DNA from: Sclerodactyla briareus
Taxonomy: Eukaryota; Echinodermata; Holothuroidea; Dendrochirotida; Sclerodactylidae
Direction of reading: 5' to 3'
NCBI GenBank assembly: GCA_026419785.1
Contig: JAODTK010002087.1
Span: 62,001 to 126,000 of the forward strand
Length of the DNA: 64,000 nt
How positions within the stretch are numbered: position 1 is the first letter of the stretch; every line of letters starts with the position of its first letter. The notes beneath the pieces are model-generated. The model worked only from the letters and a program-made list of their open reading frames with translations. It had not been told where the DNA came from and ran no database searches. This document shows, in pieces, positions 1-11,800 of the stretch. The position numbers and the translations under genes were made by a program.

Positions 1-1560
1 TGCGGGGTTGGAAGGTTTCAAGAGAATCAAAACCAAACCCCCACGATCTTTGCTGAAATCACCTCCTGAAATTTTGGCCATTAGACTTGACGGAAGCGTG
101 CGATTGTGAAAACCAACAACCTTGTCAAAAGCTTTCTGAAATCCATGAAAATTATATCAAAAGCATTGCCGTTGTCGACAGTTGTAACATCTTCCATAAA
201 TTCCAAGACATTAGTCAAACCGAACGCTTTTTTCCTAAACCCATGCTGAGAAGCCCTAATCAGACTATGCTCATTGAAATAATCAACCATATGATCCCGA
301 TGATTGATTCCATTACCTTGCCAGACAACACTAGTAAGACTGGACGGCCTGTAAATTACAAGAAAAAAAGGAAGAAAAAGACCGTTTACCTTTCTTGAAA
401 ATAAGAAAAACATTTGCTCTCCTCCAATCATTCCGGAACATACCTTCTTGAAGAGTCTTATTGAAAATAATAGCTAATGGACAGAGAAAAAAGGAAAAAA
501 AACAACTCGTCGGCAAAGGATTTTAGTGAAGGATAACTCCGTCAGGACCAGGACTTTAGCACTATGTGGCTTCTGCATTTCTCCTGTACTAAACTAGGGC
601 GAACATACAATATTACCAATACTATGCAGAGAAACCCTGACAACTAGGTCCCCAAAATTATCCAGGTCTCATGAGTAAAACAGACGAGAAATATTATTGA
701 GAACCTTAGCCAATCTCCTGGTATCGCGATTGTCTCCCACCGAGTCGGAATCTATCAAAGGGAAAGGAAAAAGAAAAGGGGTGGGTGGGAAAAAGTGGAC
801 CAATGCTGTCCTTGACTTTCTGCTTCCCCCTCACATAGAGAAAAATGCACGAGGATTCTCCTTGATATTAGAGGCCAATCTGCCTCTCAAAATCAAGTTT
901 GCACCAGAAACTAAACGCTGGACAGCTTTTTGCTGAACTTTGAATGCTCTGATCAGACACTGACCGGGCAGGACGAACGATAAAGTCGCCATAATTTTCG
1001 CTTACGTTTGATGGCCGGAAACCTTCCCTATCATCCAAGAAGGCCCCTCTTGTTTCGTACTGCGACGTTTTCCATCCCAGAAACGTAAACTTGCATACCC
1101 TTGTTAACCCTTTTTCAATGAAACCATTCCAAAAGTAACAGCATTCGTACTTTCTAACAATTTACGCCAATCTATTTCGCTAAAAAAACCTAGAAAAGGC
1201 CATCGACATTGGCCCTCGCGAACAAGGAACACGCTCTACACTCTGTGGAATATTACGGAACAAGACACATTGGAAGCTAAAATTTCGTGATCACTTGCAC
1301 CGAGCTTACCCAAGCTCTCTACATATCTGCAGATCTGGATCACTGCTCAAAACTAAATCAAAATATTATGCCCTTTCCGGTAGAAATGTACATGCTGAGA
1401 AAGGAAACAATCCTGCGTGCCATTGAAAAAGCCAGATCAATGACTGCCACTAGTACCATCAGACCAAGAATTATCTGGATAATTGAAATCACCCATAATG
1501 ATTGCTCTTTCTAGAAACTTCGAAAAGTATGTCGGAAAGAAGAGAGTTTGTCTTCGGAGC
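1..1560 (-). mobile_element. Non-LTR retrotransposon (LINE), endonuclease and RT part, cut by window edge
   Basis: Read on the minus strand, the high-coordinate end carries an AP-type endonuclease motif (IIMGDFNYPDNSWS, near 1455-1510), followed in another frame by DCFLSQHVHF, typical of the region after that motif. Low coordinates carry reverse transcriptase blocks: TLQEGMFRNDWRRANV and FKKGK near 430-500, then SLIRASQHGFRK and FDIIFMDFRK near 90-270. The order endonuclease then RT is that of CR1/L2/Jockey-type LINEs, whose single polyprotein nicks target DNA and copies the element RNA into it. Frames change several times, so the copy is broken as read. The catalytic RT box (YxDD) is not reached; it should lie left of base 1. 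The region between about 560 and 1400 gives no single long frame. Clade below non-LTR level is not resolved. Confidence 0.8.
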
Positions 1561-1654
1561 TATTTGGAGAACGTACATAACGCCAACTAATGAAGAAACC
1601 TGGAATACAGATGAGTTAGCGGAATTCACACCAAACAGAGTTGACCAAAGTCAG

Positions 1655-2860
1655 CAGAAGAAAAGATATTACACACCGAATTTGAACCTGTCAGACCACA
1701 ATTCTGGACTTTGGGGTTCACAAGGTTTCAAGATAGAAAATCTGGGGACATCAGATGACCCTATGACCTGACCCCCAAACAGTAGGTTCATGTACTCATC
1801 ATGGGGAACACACCATAACCAAGTATAAGCGGTTCATCCATCCAGGTGGGGTGAGTTATCGTGTTCACAAGCCAAATGCCACAAATTATTGATCTTTTCA
1901 CAAATTTTATGTTTATGACCAAAATTTACCCAGACCTATACCAAAAAACAATCGGGTTCCTCCCCGTAAGAAAGCTACACACCGAATTTGAACCTGATAA
2001 GACCAACCATTCTGGAATTATGGTGTTCACAAGGTTTCAGACTCTAACCTTGGTGACCATATGACCTGACCCCAAAACCATCGGGTTCATGTACTCATCA
2101 TGGAGAACACACATCCCAAGTATAAGCTTCATCCATCCAGGTGGGGTCGAGTTATCGTGTTCACAAGCCAAAATTGGCAAATTATGTCTTTCACAAATTT
2201 TCTATTTTTACAAAATTCACCGACCTATAACAAAAACAATCTGAGGGTACTGTTACTCCCATAAGAAAAGATTCACACCTGAATTTGGAACCTGATAAGA
2301 CCACCATTCTGGGAATTATCTTGTTCACCAAAGTGTTAAGACTTGAGTGAACCCTCTGATGAACTTGACCTACCCCAAAACAATAGGGTCATGTACTCAT
2401 CATGGGGAACACACTACCAAGTATAAGCTTCTAATCATCCAGGTGGGGTTCGAGTATCGTGGTTCACAAGCCAAAATTGGCACCAAATTATTGTTTTTTC
2501 AAAATTTTCTATTCTTTTACCAACAATTCACCCTGACCTATTTTTTACCAAAAACAATTAGGGTTCCTCCCCGTAAGAAAGCTAAACAACGAATTTGAAC
2601 CTGATCAGACCAACCATTATGGGATTATCTGTCACAAAGTTTCAGACTGAGTGACCTCTGATGACCTCTGACCTGACCCAAAACAATAGGGTTATGTTAC
2701 TCATCAAGGGGCACACATACAAGTATAAGCTTCATCCATCCGGTGGGGCGGAGTTCTCGTGGTCACCAAGCCAAAATTGCGCCACCCAAATTATAGATTT
2801 CACAAATGTTCGTTTTCGATCAAAAATTCCGCCTGACCTATACAAAATGGTGCGTAGCTC
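1655..2860 (+). repeat. Satellite-like tandem repeat, ~305 bp unit, about four copies
   Basis: The phrase GAATTTGAACCTG recurs near 1679, 1985, 2281 and 2591, giving a spacing of roughly 295-313 bases. Each unit runs in the same order: a TGACCTCTGATGACCT-rich stretch, CAAAACAATAGGGTTCATG, GTACTCATCATGGGGAACAC, CAAGTATAAGCTTCATCC, then GTTCACAAGCCAAAATTGGC, CACAAATTTTCTATTTT and GGTTCCTCCCCGTAAGAAAG. Copies differ by scattered small insertions and deletions. Open frames here are chance openings that follow the repeat. Related single copies lie at 8720-9060 plus 9906-10140, and inverted at 17345-17540. Confidence 0.9.
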
Positions 2861-3210
2861 AAAACTGCACAACAGTACCAAGCGAATGTACAATGGTGTG
2901 ATAAATGTTCAAGACCATGAGGTGAAGGAGGAGAGTTCAATGACCATGGCCCATTGTGCCCCGTTACGGACTTTTGATAATGATGGCCCAAGATGTTTAG
3001 CATTCAATCAATATTGATGGGCCACAGTGACGCTGGCTGGGTCGAAATCCCGGGGCCCATGAGGGTACGGCTAAGTAAATTACATATGACTGAAACATCA
3101 GCAATTGCACAACAGAATTGTTGGAGAGATTTTGCAGTAATCATAATTGGGCTTAGATTCCTAAACACCCCTAAACTTGAAGAACATCCATTGAATCTTG
3201 TGGAGTGAAA
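2861..3210 (+). repeat. Single unit of a GGGCCC-containing interspersed repeat
   Basis: The stretch around TTTTGCAGTAATCATAA and ATTCCTAAACACCCC near 3130-3180 aligns with the two units at 7830-8470 in the same order, including a GGGCCCATGAGGG-type palindromic core. It directly abuts the last ~305 bp satellite unit, so the two repeat families may be joined in one composite element. No coding signal is visible. Confidence 0.55.
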
Positions 3211-4599
3211 TCTGATTTGTTTTCTTAGAAACAGCCATATGTAAACAGGGAAGAATGCCGAATTTTGTAGGTTGAAATAACACCTCCCAAGGTCGCTATT
3301 TAGGAAGGCCTGGGACCTTTCACTTTCTGCTAGCTATCTTACTCATATGAATGATATTCGGAAACCAAAATGCCAGAACCTCTCTGGAATTGTAAGTAAA
3401 CATCGAGGGCAGTTGATAGAATAATAGTTATTATAGATATAACAACCAAAGTTGTAGCTAGGCTGATTTCAAAACTCTCTAGGGGAGAAGCATTTGGCAT
3501 CGGCCTACTTGCATGAAATGTCCCAAAATGACTGCAACCAAAACTGCACCTGTGTCACTGTGTTAACTATGCATTGTCAGAGGTCAGAACAAATGTTCAG
3601 GACAATGTACAATGAATTATACTACTGAAACACATCATGAATGAAGTTGACTGTTCCGATTCTGAACGTGAGGCCTATACTATGCCGAGAATACCACTCA
3701 CGTCTAGGCCGTAGTGAAGCTCCAATGTTACTGCGCATCTTGAAACATCGGGACAAATATCGGGAACTGAAAGTGTAATACGGGCACAACGGTAACAGTC
3801 CGTCACCGTCGCTGATTCTATGTGTTAAAATGGAGTATGATACTAAGCGACTTAGGGTCACAGTATCATAGTAAGGCCTATATACTTATATTGCCCACCT
3901 GACAAGAGTAGGAAAAGAGAAAACAACATGACTTCCTAACAGGAATTTTCCATCTTGAAAAGTAAGTAAACTCAGACACAATTCTTTCTCTCGAAGGGGG
4001 CCCATATTCAGCGATGCATTCAATATTATTGGTGGTAGGAACTCCTTGTTTGCCGCCCGGGATAGCGGTTCCACCGCTGACCCTTTGGGTGCCCTTAGTG
4101 ATGCTCTATGCGTTTCAGGTCCTCGTTTGCCTGTAACATTTGCAGCATTCCAAGATCTCAGGGGCGGTTGCCCGGTCTTCTGAGGACCCTGAGGTCCTGT
4201 GTCTACCCGGTTTGCCTTGATTACCATGGGTTCTTTTTTCTGGGCATGAGGATACAGGGGGGGTCGGTGCGGCCCCTGCATGCCTGCCGTCAGATAGTGC
4301 AGAGGCCGAACCCCGGGGTAGCGCCTTGGGAGGCTGCTTTTCATTGCGTAAAATCCGAGCACCCTCCTCTGGCTAGTTCGCGACTAGGTGTCACCCTAGG
4401 TAGAGTGTTTCGGGGTGCCCCCGAGGTCCGTGTGCTCTACCGGATTTCGTCCTTGTGGTGTCTTGTCGATGGCCGAGGGGTTTCATTTGCCCTCCTTTGT
4501 CGCCCGTCCTACGACCTTACCCTGGTTATTTCAGTTTTCCCATACGACACCTACTGCAGCCCCTCAGTGGACATTGGTTCTCTTTTTTCTTTCTCTTTT
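3211..4599. other. No gene recognised; GC-rich from about 4020
   Basis: Open frames occur on both strands of the GC-rich part (minus 3886-4362, 158 codons; plus 4108-4608, 166 codons). They overlap head-on and neither has a recognisable domain. The plus frame lies just upstream of a LINE in the same orientation and could be its 5' region or first ORF, which I cannot confirm. Confidence 0.4.
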
Positions 4600-7498
4600 G
4601 ACGAATAGACGTGGTCGCCACTGCAAATCTCATATGTCCCACCAACTCTTATGGATAGCGTCCTCATCTACTCTTTTTTTTAAATGAAACACAGTTTAAA
4701 TGACATCTTGATTAACCCATCTCCAGTTTGTCCAAACTATATTCTCATGATTGTTCCTTTTCAAGGATGAGTGTACTCTTCCGATCTCACTCCAGCATCC
4801 CTGTCAGCGCCTTTCTGAATTTGATCTTGTTGTGCTGACTTCAACTCTCTGGCTCAGGTCTCTCTTCCCTCGCTTGACTAAGGTGTTCGTTTGTGTTTAC
4901 CGTTCGCCCAAGTGTGATAATCACGAGGCTCTATTCTCGAATCTCACCTCTGCTGTCTGAATTACTAATTCAACGACTGTGAAATTGCTACACTGGGTGA
5001 TTTCAATGTGCATAATGCAGAATGGCTCTTTCACTCTACTGGCTCTGATTGAGTGGTGTTGAAGAGAGTATTTTGCTATGATACAAATGGTCCACCCAGA
5101 CTCATCAATTATCCACCCACATCCAGATCGTGGCCTCGGGACTCTGGCTAACTTGTGGATCTTTTCATCACACTCAGCCCCTTATTACAGTCCAGCCACT
5201 GTCTCTGCCCTATTGGCTCCCTGACCATTGCCTCATAACCCTGTCTCATCAATTTAATTCTTAGATGCAAGCTCCCACAAAGGCAGAAACTCTGGAACTA
5301 CTCCAAAGCTGACTGGTTTGGTTTCGGGGATTTTTGTCAGTCTTTCCTCGTGGGATGAAATTGCTTTCTCTCAGACGGACCCCTCGACTCTGCTTTGATA
5401 TTTCGAAATGATTCTTTTGGGAATGAACACTTTTATTTCCTACACTTTGAGATCAGGCTCCTCTTCATCACTATCATGGTTCAAACCATCAATGTACTAC
5501 TGCGTACAGAGAAGAAACCGACCTTTATTGAGCTTGGCTATCATCTCCTTCACCTGATTCCAGTCAAGCCTATGTAAATGTCGTAATGTGTGCTCTGAGA
5601 CTACGGAAGAGGCAAAAAAATCTTTATTTCACGTATGGTAATACACTTTCATCCTGCCCTTCTGGTAGCGTCATGTTGGTCGCTGGCCAAATCTGGGTCC
5701 CAGAATTTCTGTACTTCCAAATTCCCTCCGTGGTCCAAACCTGATGGCTCTTTGGTCAATGATGCCACTCTAAGCTAATACTTTTGCCGAGCATTCTCTT
5801 CTAATTCCACTATGAACACAGATGATCATCCTCTCCATCTTCTGCCAGCTTTAGTGAAACGATCCTGGATGTTGTTTTCACCACGCGATGGTTGCCAAAC
5901 AACTCAATAGTTTGGACATTAATAAAGCATCTGGTCCTTATGGCATTCCTCCTATAGTCCTCCTGAAGTGAGCCCACGAACTTGCGCGATCTTAGCAAGC
6001 TTTACCGCCTTTGTTATTCTATGGGTGTACCTTCTGGTGAAACATGATCATGTCTGCCCCAGTCCCCCGAAGAAGGGTGTGACAAATCCAACACCTCCAA
6101 ATTACAGGACATTGCCATAACCTCGGTCCTCTCCAACGTTATGGAAACTATTGTAAACAAGCTGTTTGAACTTCTTGAGTTTCACTCTATCATCAGTGAA
6201 CCCCACCAGTATGGATTTCTGGTATGGCAGAATCTACTGGGGGACCTAACTATCTTTTGTCCCCACCAATCAGTGGGCCCAAGCCACACTGAGTTTGCCG
6301 TGAAAGTAGTAGGCTATTGCCCTGATATCTAGGCCTTTGGACCTGGTTTGGCCTGCGGACTCCTTGCCAAATACCTAATTTGGTTTCAGCCCCCTTCTAA
6401 ACCTCTTGGACTGCCAGTTTCTTAACGATCGCTCTATCTCTGTTAAGGTTGTGTTTTCTCTCCGAGACCCTTCCTATCAATGCTGGTGTTCCTCAAGGTG
6501 GTTGTGTTGTCTCTCCTACACTCTTTCTAATTTTTATCAATGATCTTCTTAGCTCTAACCGCCTATAGTTTCATCATTTGCTTGATGATTCTACCCTACC
6601 ACTATCTGTGCTTCCCTCGTCCCCGGCAAGCGGAACGATTTTGGCTACAACCGTTCCCTAGGCCCCCCCAATCAGGAACAAAGATCTTCATTTATTGTGA
6701 ATAGAGGGGCACTGTAATCTGGTTACCTTTAACCAATCTAAAACTCCGAACTTGCTTATTCTTTCGGGCGTGTATCTGATGCACCAGCTATTTTCAGGGA
6801 CCAGATCCTCCCCTCAGTCTACTTCTCTTAATAGCTTGTATGGAAATCAGCAACACCTGGCCTGGACTCTCCTATAAAGTCGATGCTACTAATGCTTGTA
6901 GAAGTTGGGCTTCTTATTTCGTGCAAGGAAATCTTCACCTCACAACAGCTTTTCTGCTTTACAAAGCCCCAAATTTGCCCCCTAAGGGAATATGGTTGCA
7001 TATTTGGGGTGCGGCTTCCCCACCTCTCTCAATGTCTGGCATCGTATCCAGAGAAAGGCCATTCGTCTCATCAACGATTGAGCATCTCACCTCCTCACTT
7101 AAGTCTCTATCCCATCGCAGATTCGTATCATCTCTCTGCCTCCTTACCGTTACTTTTATGGTCAATGTTATTCTGAGCTTGGCGGATGCGTTCCTCCTTT
7201 ACGCAAGGTTTACTCGCCATACTCGCTCTTCTTATCCAGCCACCGTTTCGGTTGTCTTCCAGTCATCGCACCGAACCTATGCTCGCTCCTTTCTTCTCGC
7301 ACTTCACGTGCCTGGAATAGGCTTCCTCAGGATGTATTTCCTCCTTGCATTTTGACCTCCAGGGTCAAAGTAGAATCAACAAAGCTGGGAGCTCGCCTCT
7401 TTCTTTAGTTTTCTTGTGCTTGGGGTTGCCTTTTTTTAGGCAATAGGGGTTCGCCCTTTCCTCATGTAACTTTGTTAAACAAAAAAAAAAAAAAAAAT
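4600..7498 (+). mobile_element. Non-LTR retrotransposon with endonuclease, RT and poly-A tail
   Basis: The endonuclease is marked by TLGDFNVHNAEW-like residues near 4985-5040, read in one of the plus frames. Reverse transcriptase blocks follow in order: LSKLYRLCYSMGVPSGE (about 5990-6040), TSVLSNVMETIVNKLFE (6120-6175), ISEPHQYGFLV (6195-6225), a GVPQGG-type box at 6485-6505, FLIFINDLLSSN (6525-6560) and a LDDSTL catalytic box near 6580-6600. A C-terminal block (RIQRKAIRLIND and SHRRFVSSLCL) lies near 7040-7140. The element ends in A(18) at about 7478-7496, the signature of target-primed reverse transcription. Many frame changes make it non-coding as read. The 5' end is uncertain and may reach back to about 4050. 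Confidence 0.87.
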
Positions 7499-7829
7499 GA
7501 TAGTTTTCATTTGGACAGATCAATGTCTAACCCTCTGTACTTAACCAGAGCAGTGGGGAACAGTAGTGTGCAGGTGCCTATAGCTAGCTAGCTGTGGCCT
7601 GTTAATACACTTATTACATTAAGTAAGTATAAGAGCTGGGTTGGAGGAGCACGTGCGACCACTTGACCACAGATCCTCAAGTAGGGGGGGGGAATTCCTT
7701 TTTCCAGTGTGCAGATGAGGTTGGGAATGTTCCAGCCAACATTCTAAGAATTGAACTAACAGCAAAATGTATCTTGAGAAGTACGAGAACTATATGAATC
7801 ACAGCACTTCTCTCTAAAAAATGCATTCC
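7499..7829. other. Intergenic, nothing recognised
   Basis: A G(8) run at 7684-7691 and a TAGCTAGCTAGCT stretch near 7580 are the only simple features. No open frame or conserved motif was seen. Confidence 0.5.
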
Positions 7830-8470
7830 AGCCCACACGGGCTATGGGTCCTAAGGTCCTAAGGGCCCCAGGCCGGTTAATAATGGGCCCAAGGCCCCAC
7901 AGAAACCCCCGACAACCCCGTACCTAAAGCCATTACATGCAACTTTGAAAAAAAATTGAAGTGAAGCGTGTGGGAAGAGATGCCGTTCAAGTACCACCGT
8001 GTGAAATTGTCATAAAATGGCTATCGCGGCCCAAGTGGGACCTTGGACCGAGAATTCCTAAACACCACCCCGAACGGTACGGCTGATCGCCCATCATTAC
8101 GACCGAACATAGCACGTGCCCCTAAAATCGCAGGATATACAAAATTTTGCAGTAATTCATACAATGGGCCCTACAGCCCAAAAGTGGGCCCTAGGCCCAA
8201 AATTCCTCAACCCCCAATGGCAATTACCAAAGACCACCATTAAATGTAGCTTTGAAGAAGTGAGTGAAGATTGTAGAGGAAATGCCTTTCAAGTACCTTG
8301 TGTGAAATTCATAAAATGGGCCCTATGGGCCCAAATGGGAACTGATCAAAAATTCGGCACACCCCGAAAAGAAGAGCTGTTAGACATCCTTGCCCTAAAA
8401 CACAGCACTGTGCACCCGAAATTGTAGGAGGAGTAGTAGTGTTTTGCAGTTTTCCACTCATTGGCCCCCA
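7830..8470 (+). repeat. Two tandem units (~295 bp) of the GGGCCC-containing repeat
   Basis: Blocks repeat in the same order: ATTACATGCAACTTTGAA at 7932 and TTAAATGTAGCTTTGAAG at 8240, TTCAAGTACC at 7988 and 8288, GTGTGAAATT at 7999 and 8300, then CATAAAATGG followed by GGGCCC or CCCAAGTGGGA palindromic blocks. The self-complementary cores GGGCCCTA and TAGGGCCC recur many times and would fold. The 103-codon plus frame at 8116-8427 simply follows the repeat and has no domain. Confidence 0.7.
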
Positions 8471-8605
8471 TTGTGCCCCTCATTGCCATTGAACTGACCT
8501 TAGCGTGGGGTCAACGATGAACCAATCAGTCAATAAGCATTGTGACCAACTCTGCTCGAGATTCAAAGCACGAACCTTTTGTGGCCCAAGAAGCAAAGTT
8601 TACAG

Positions 8606-8695
8606 AGTGGATAGATAGGATGATAATAGATGATAGATTAGAATGAGGATAGGAGGGGATAGATAGGAGGGATAGCTTATAGATGACATGGGCAT
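8606..8695 (+). repeat. Degenerate GATA/GATAG microsatellite
   Basis: An impure run of GATAGATAGGATGATAATA and GGATAGATAGGAGGG units about 90 bases long. No function is implied. Confidence 0.75.
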
Positions 8696-8719
8696 CACCA
8701 ATAGCTCAACTAGCATAGC

Positions 8720-9060
8720 TGGTTTGAGCTAACCATCGGGTTCCCGTACTCCGGTAAGGAAGCTACACAACGAATTTGAACCTGAGAGGACCAACCAGTA
8801 TAGACATATGATGTCACAAGGTTTTTCAGACTTTGACCTCTGGTGACCTCAGATGAACCCTCTGGACACTGACCACAAAACAATAGGGTTCATGTAACTT
8901 CATGGGGAACACACATACCAAGTATAGGCTTCATCATCCAGGTGAGGGTTCAAGTTATCGTGTTTTCACAAGCCAAAAATTGGCCACACAATTATTGTCT
9001 TTTCACAAATTCTCTATTTTTACCAAAATTCACCCCGACATACCAACAAAAAATCTACGG
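8720..9060 (+). repeat. Left part of a ~305 bp satellite copy, interrupted
   Basis: The unit is the same as at 1655-2860, beginning at ATCGGGTTCCCGTACTCCGG and running to CCAAAATTCACCCCGACATA. It stops where the next unit boundary would be (about 9060-9075) and the family resumes at 9906, so the intervening ~0.83 kb is an insertion into satellite-family DNA. Confidence 0.8.
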
Positions 9061-9075
9061 TTACCTGTATGGTGG

Positions 9076-9905
9076 CAGCCGCTGTTCATAAGGGTTTTAT
9101 TCATAGGTCCGTTTGTCATAAGGCCTTTTATTCATAAGGCGTTTTTGGTTCATAAGGCCGTTATTCTATGGCCGAAAGGTTCTTTAGTCATTAAGGTCCG
9201 ATATTCATAATAACAACAGAAGGTCCGTTATCTTATATAGTGAAAACGGTCCGTTATTCATAATAATGAAAAAGGTCTGGTTATTCATGATAGGGAAAAA
9301 GGTCGCGTATTCATAAGAGGAAAACAAACACCAGTCGTGGATCTGCCAGGGATCGCAGCTGACAAAAAGGTGAGTTTTAGGGTTGCATCCTTTGCCGGAC
9401 CTCGCAAGGTAGAATATTTGTTTGGCAAGTATATCAATTGAAAAGAAACATTATGAATAACGGAAATTTTTCGCGATTAGGAATAAACACAGACCTTTTT
9501 TGCTTTATTATGCATAACGGGCCCTTTTCACATGATGAATTTACGTGCCTTTTCTGCGATATGAATAACGGACCTCTTTTGCTATTATGAATAATGGTTC
9601 CCTTTCGCCTGTATTTGAAATTACGGACCTTTTCGCCATTAGAATATCGGACCGTTGTCACTATTATGACTATCGGACCTTTTGTCTGTTATGAATAACA
9701 GACCCTTTTGTAATTATGAAAAACGGGCACGTGCGGTAATATGATATGAACTTATGAACAAAGACCCATTTTTTTTTCATTATGAATATCGGACCTTTTT
9801 GGTCATGATGATAACGGACCCTTGTGTCCACAAAAATTTGCAAGTTATGAATAACGGCCTTAGAAACAAAAGACCTTATGAATAAAAGCCCTATGAAAAA
9901 TCGGG
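9076..9905. mobile_element. Foldback-like element: two opposed arrays of a GGTCCGTTATTCATAA motif
   Basis: From about 9084 to 9330, variants of GGTCCGTTATTCATAA recur every ~25-35 bases in plus orientation. From about 9445 to 9905 the same motif recurs in reverse orientation (TTATGAATAACGGACC), roughly sixteen times. About 110 bases of non-repeated sequence separate the arms. The outermost ends also match inverted: CATAAGGGTTTTATTCATAGG on the left pairs with CCTTATGAATAAAAGCCCTATG on the right. Long inverted arms made of short tandem repeats are the hallmark of foldback elements, including the TU elements known from sea urchin; assignment to that group is by architecture only. No transposase is visible. 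Short minus-strand frames are periodic by-products of the repeat. Confidence 0.75.
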
Positions 9906-10140
9906 CGGTCCCCCCTGTCCTCCCCATAAGAAGCTATTCACAACTGGGACCCCAATCAAACCAAACCATTCTGATGGACTATGTGTTCACAAAGTGGTTC
10001 GACTTTGACCTCTGGTCGACCTCAGATGACCTCTGACCTGATCCAAAACAATAGGTTCATGTACTCATCATGGGGACACACAACATACCAAATGAGCTTC
10101 ATCCATAAAGGTTGGCGGTCGAGTTATTGTATTCACAAGC
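9906..10140 (+). repeat. Right part of the interrupted ~305 bp satellite copy
   Basis: Resumes with a CCTCCCCATAAGAAGCT boundary phrase equivalent to the satellite's unit junction and runs through TGACCTCTGACCTGATCC, CAAAACAATAGG, GTACTCATCATGGGG and ATTCACAAGCCAG. Confidence 0.8.
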
Positions 10141-10397
10141 CAGGCGTCAAACAACATACACCACACTGGCTGAGCATAGATTCCTCGGGAACTTCGTCAA
10201 AGGACTCCATAATGATGTAATGAATATACCTCGATTCGGAGGAATTTGCAACAAAGAAGCGTAGGTAGTAGAAACTAGGCAACATTAGATAATAATGAAA
10301 TTCGATCTCTCGATGTTGCCGCAGACTAACGTGAAGTGTTGTCCAACATAGTTTTAGATTAAGTTGAATTGTGATGGGTACAAAATAAAAGCTTGCA

Positions 10398-10490
10398 CAA
10401 GATCGTGACACATGGAGGAGATTGATCACCTGAGGGGGGGGCAAGTCAGATAGACGAGACCTCAACCTACCACTACTACTAATTCCGCGC
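10398..10490 (+). repeat. Dispersed repeat, copy A of a ~90 bp pair
   Basis: CAAGATCGTGACACATGGAG followed by GATTGATCACCTGAG, ATAGACGAGACCTCAACC and TACCACTACTACT matches 11722-11800 in the same order, with small differences. What element it belongs to is unknown. Confidence 0.6.
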
Positions 10491-11721
10491 AAAATTGCTG
10501 AAACATGTTGCCCACCGAGATATATATAGGCCTGTTGTGATGTTTTTCAAAACTGGTCTCAACTCAACAGGAAAATAGAAACCTCATGCAGCACCCCTCA
10601 ATCTAATTGCGATATCAGGGCCTGACGTTATTGTTTAACTTCATTTTCACTCCCCGAATGTAAGGAATTTGTTGAACCAGCCTTATATTTGGTAAATTGC
10701 AATAATGCATCCAGTGTATTTAAAGACAAGTTCAGCCAAATAATACTCGTTTTGGTGCTATATTTTGAAAGAGAATAAAAAATTAATCAAATATCACTTT
10801 GTTGACCCATGTTCATAGATGTTCGGTTGGGAAGGAATTGCTTCCTCAAATTTCATATAATTGGTGATTTGGGGCAAAACTAGCAACCATTTATGTCATA
10901 TCTCCAATTATAAGGGAAAAGGTGAGCATATTTTTTTTTATATTTTCCTTTAAAATTGGTAGATATGACCTCAGCGAATGTGCCAATGTGACCAAAATTG
11001 CCAAGTTAGCAGGGATAAATTAACAATCTTTGAAAATTGTAACTTCAAATCGACATCTCAAAATTGACACAAAGTTTGATTGGCATGATTTTCAATAACA
11101 ATTCAATTACATTTAAATATGTTTGATGTGAACTTAAAAGTACTTGCCCTGAACGAAAGTCCACGTAGTAGAAAGTGTTGGGCAAGTAAAATTTATTGTT
11201 AAAAAAAAAAAAAAAAAATTCCCTAGTGAATGAGGTAGGAGTGATTATATTTTATGTTATACATGAAATATAGAGTGTCCTTGTTGGATGTCCTTGGTTT
11301 GTAGATAATTTCGCGCTCCAATTTCAGATACTGCTGATTTTTGTCATGATTGAAAGTTAATTTGGGCCCGGATTAGTCTATGAAAGGAGATTCGCCAGTG
11401 CCTAGGCCCATAGAATATATACACTGGCTAGGGTGGTGGTAATTAGCAGACTGCTCGACCAATGCTCTCAACATCAGATAGACCACTAACAATGGATACC
11501 AAACAATGACTCTATGATGTGACCAAGCAGCAAATGGAAATCTTCGTCATGTGCAAGACTCCAAGAAGAAGCTCCAGCAAAGATTGCTTTAAAAGAAGCA
11601 TTTTTGAGACATACTGACTCAGCCAGTGGGGAGACCTGTGACTACATTGCTCAGAAAAAATCAAATCGCCCCACATTCAAAGGACATCAAACATTAACAG
11701 TTGAGGGAGCAATAAACCTTG
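10491..11721. other. AT-rich intergenic sequence with one A(18) run
   Basis: A homopolymer A run at about 11201-11218 could be the tail of a retroposed sequence. I see no LINE or SINE protein or promoter motif immediately upstream, so it stays unassigned. No convincing open frame was found. Confidence 0.5.
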
Positions 11722-11800
11722 AGCAAGATCATGATACGTGGCGGAGGTGATCACTGAGTATGTCGAATAGATGAGACTCACCTACTACTACCCCTTGAAA
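11722..11800 (+). repeat. Dispersed repeat, copy B of the ~90 bp pair
   Basis: CAAGATCATGATACGTGGCG, GGTGATCACTGAG, ATAGATGAGACTCACC and TACTACTACC align with 10398-10490. Confidence 0.6.

Noticed and set aside
3886..4362. 158-codon minus-strand frame as a gene
   Set aside because: It is the longest frame in the window but overlaps an equally long opposite frame in GC-rich DNA, with no domain or conserved motif.
4108..4608. 166-codon plus-strand frame as LINE ORF1
   Set aside because: No zinc knuckle, RRM or coiled coil is visible; kept only as a possible 5' extension of the LINE.
9445..9905. Motif repeated every ~30 bases resembling repeat-spacer structure
   Set aside because: Spacers are low-complexity and variable in length, and the motif is mirrored in the left arm, which fits foldback arms and not CRISPR.
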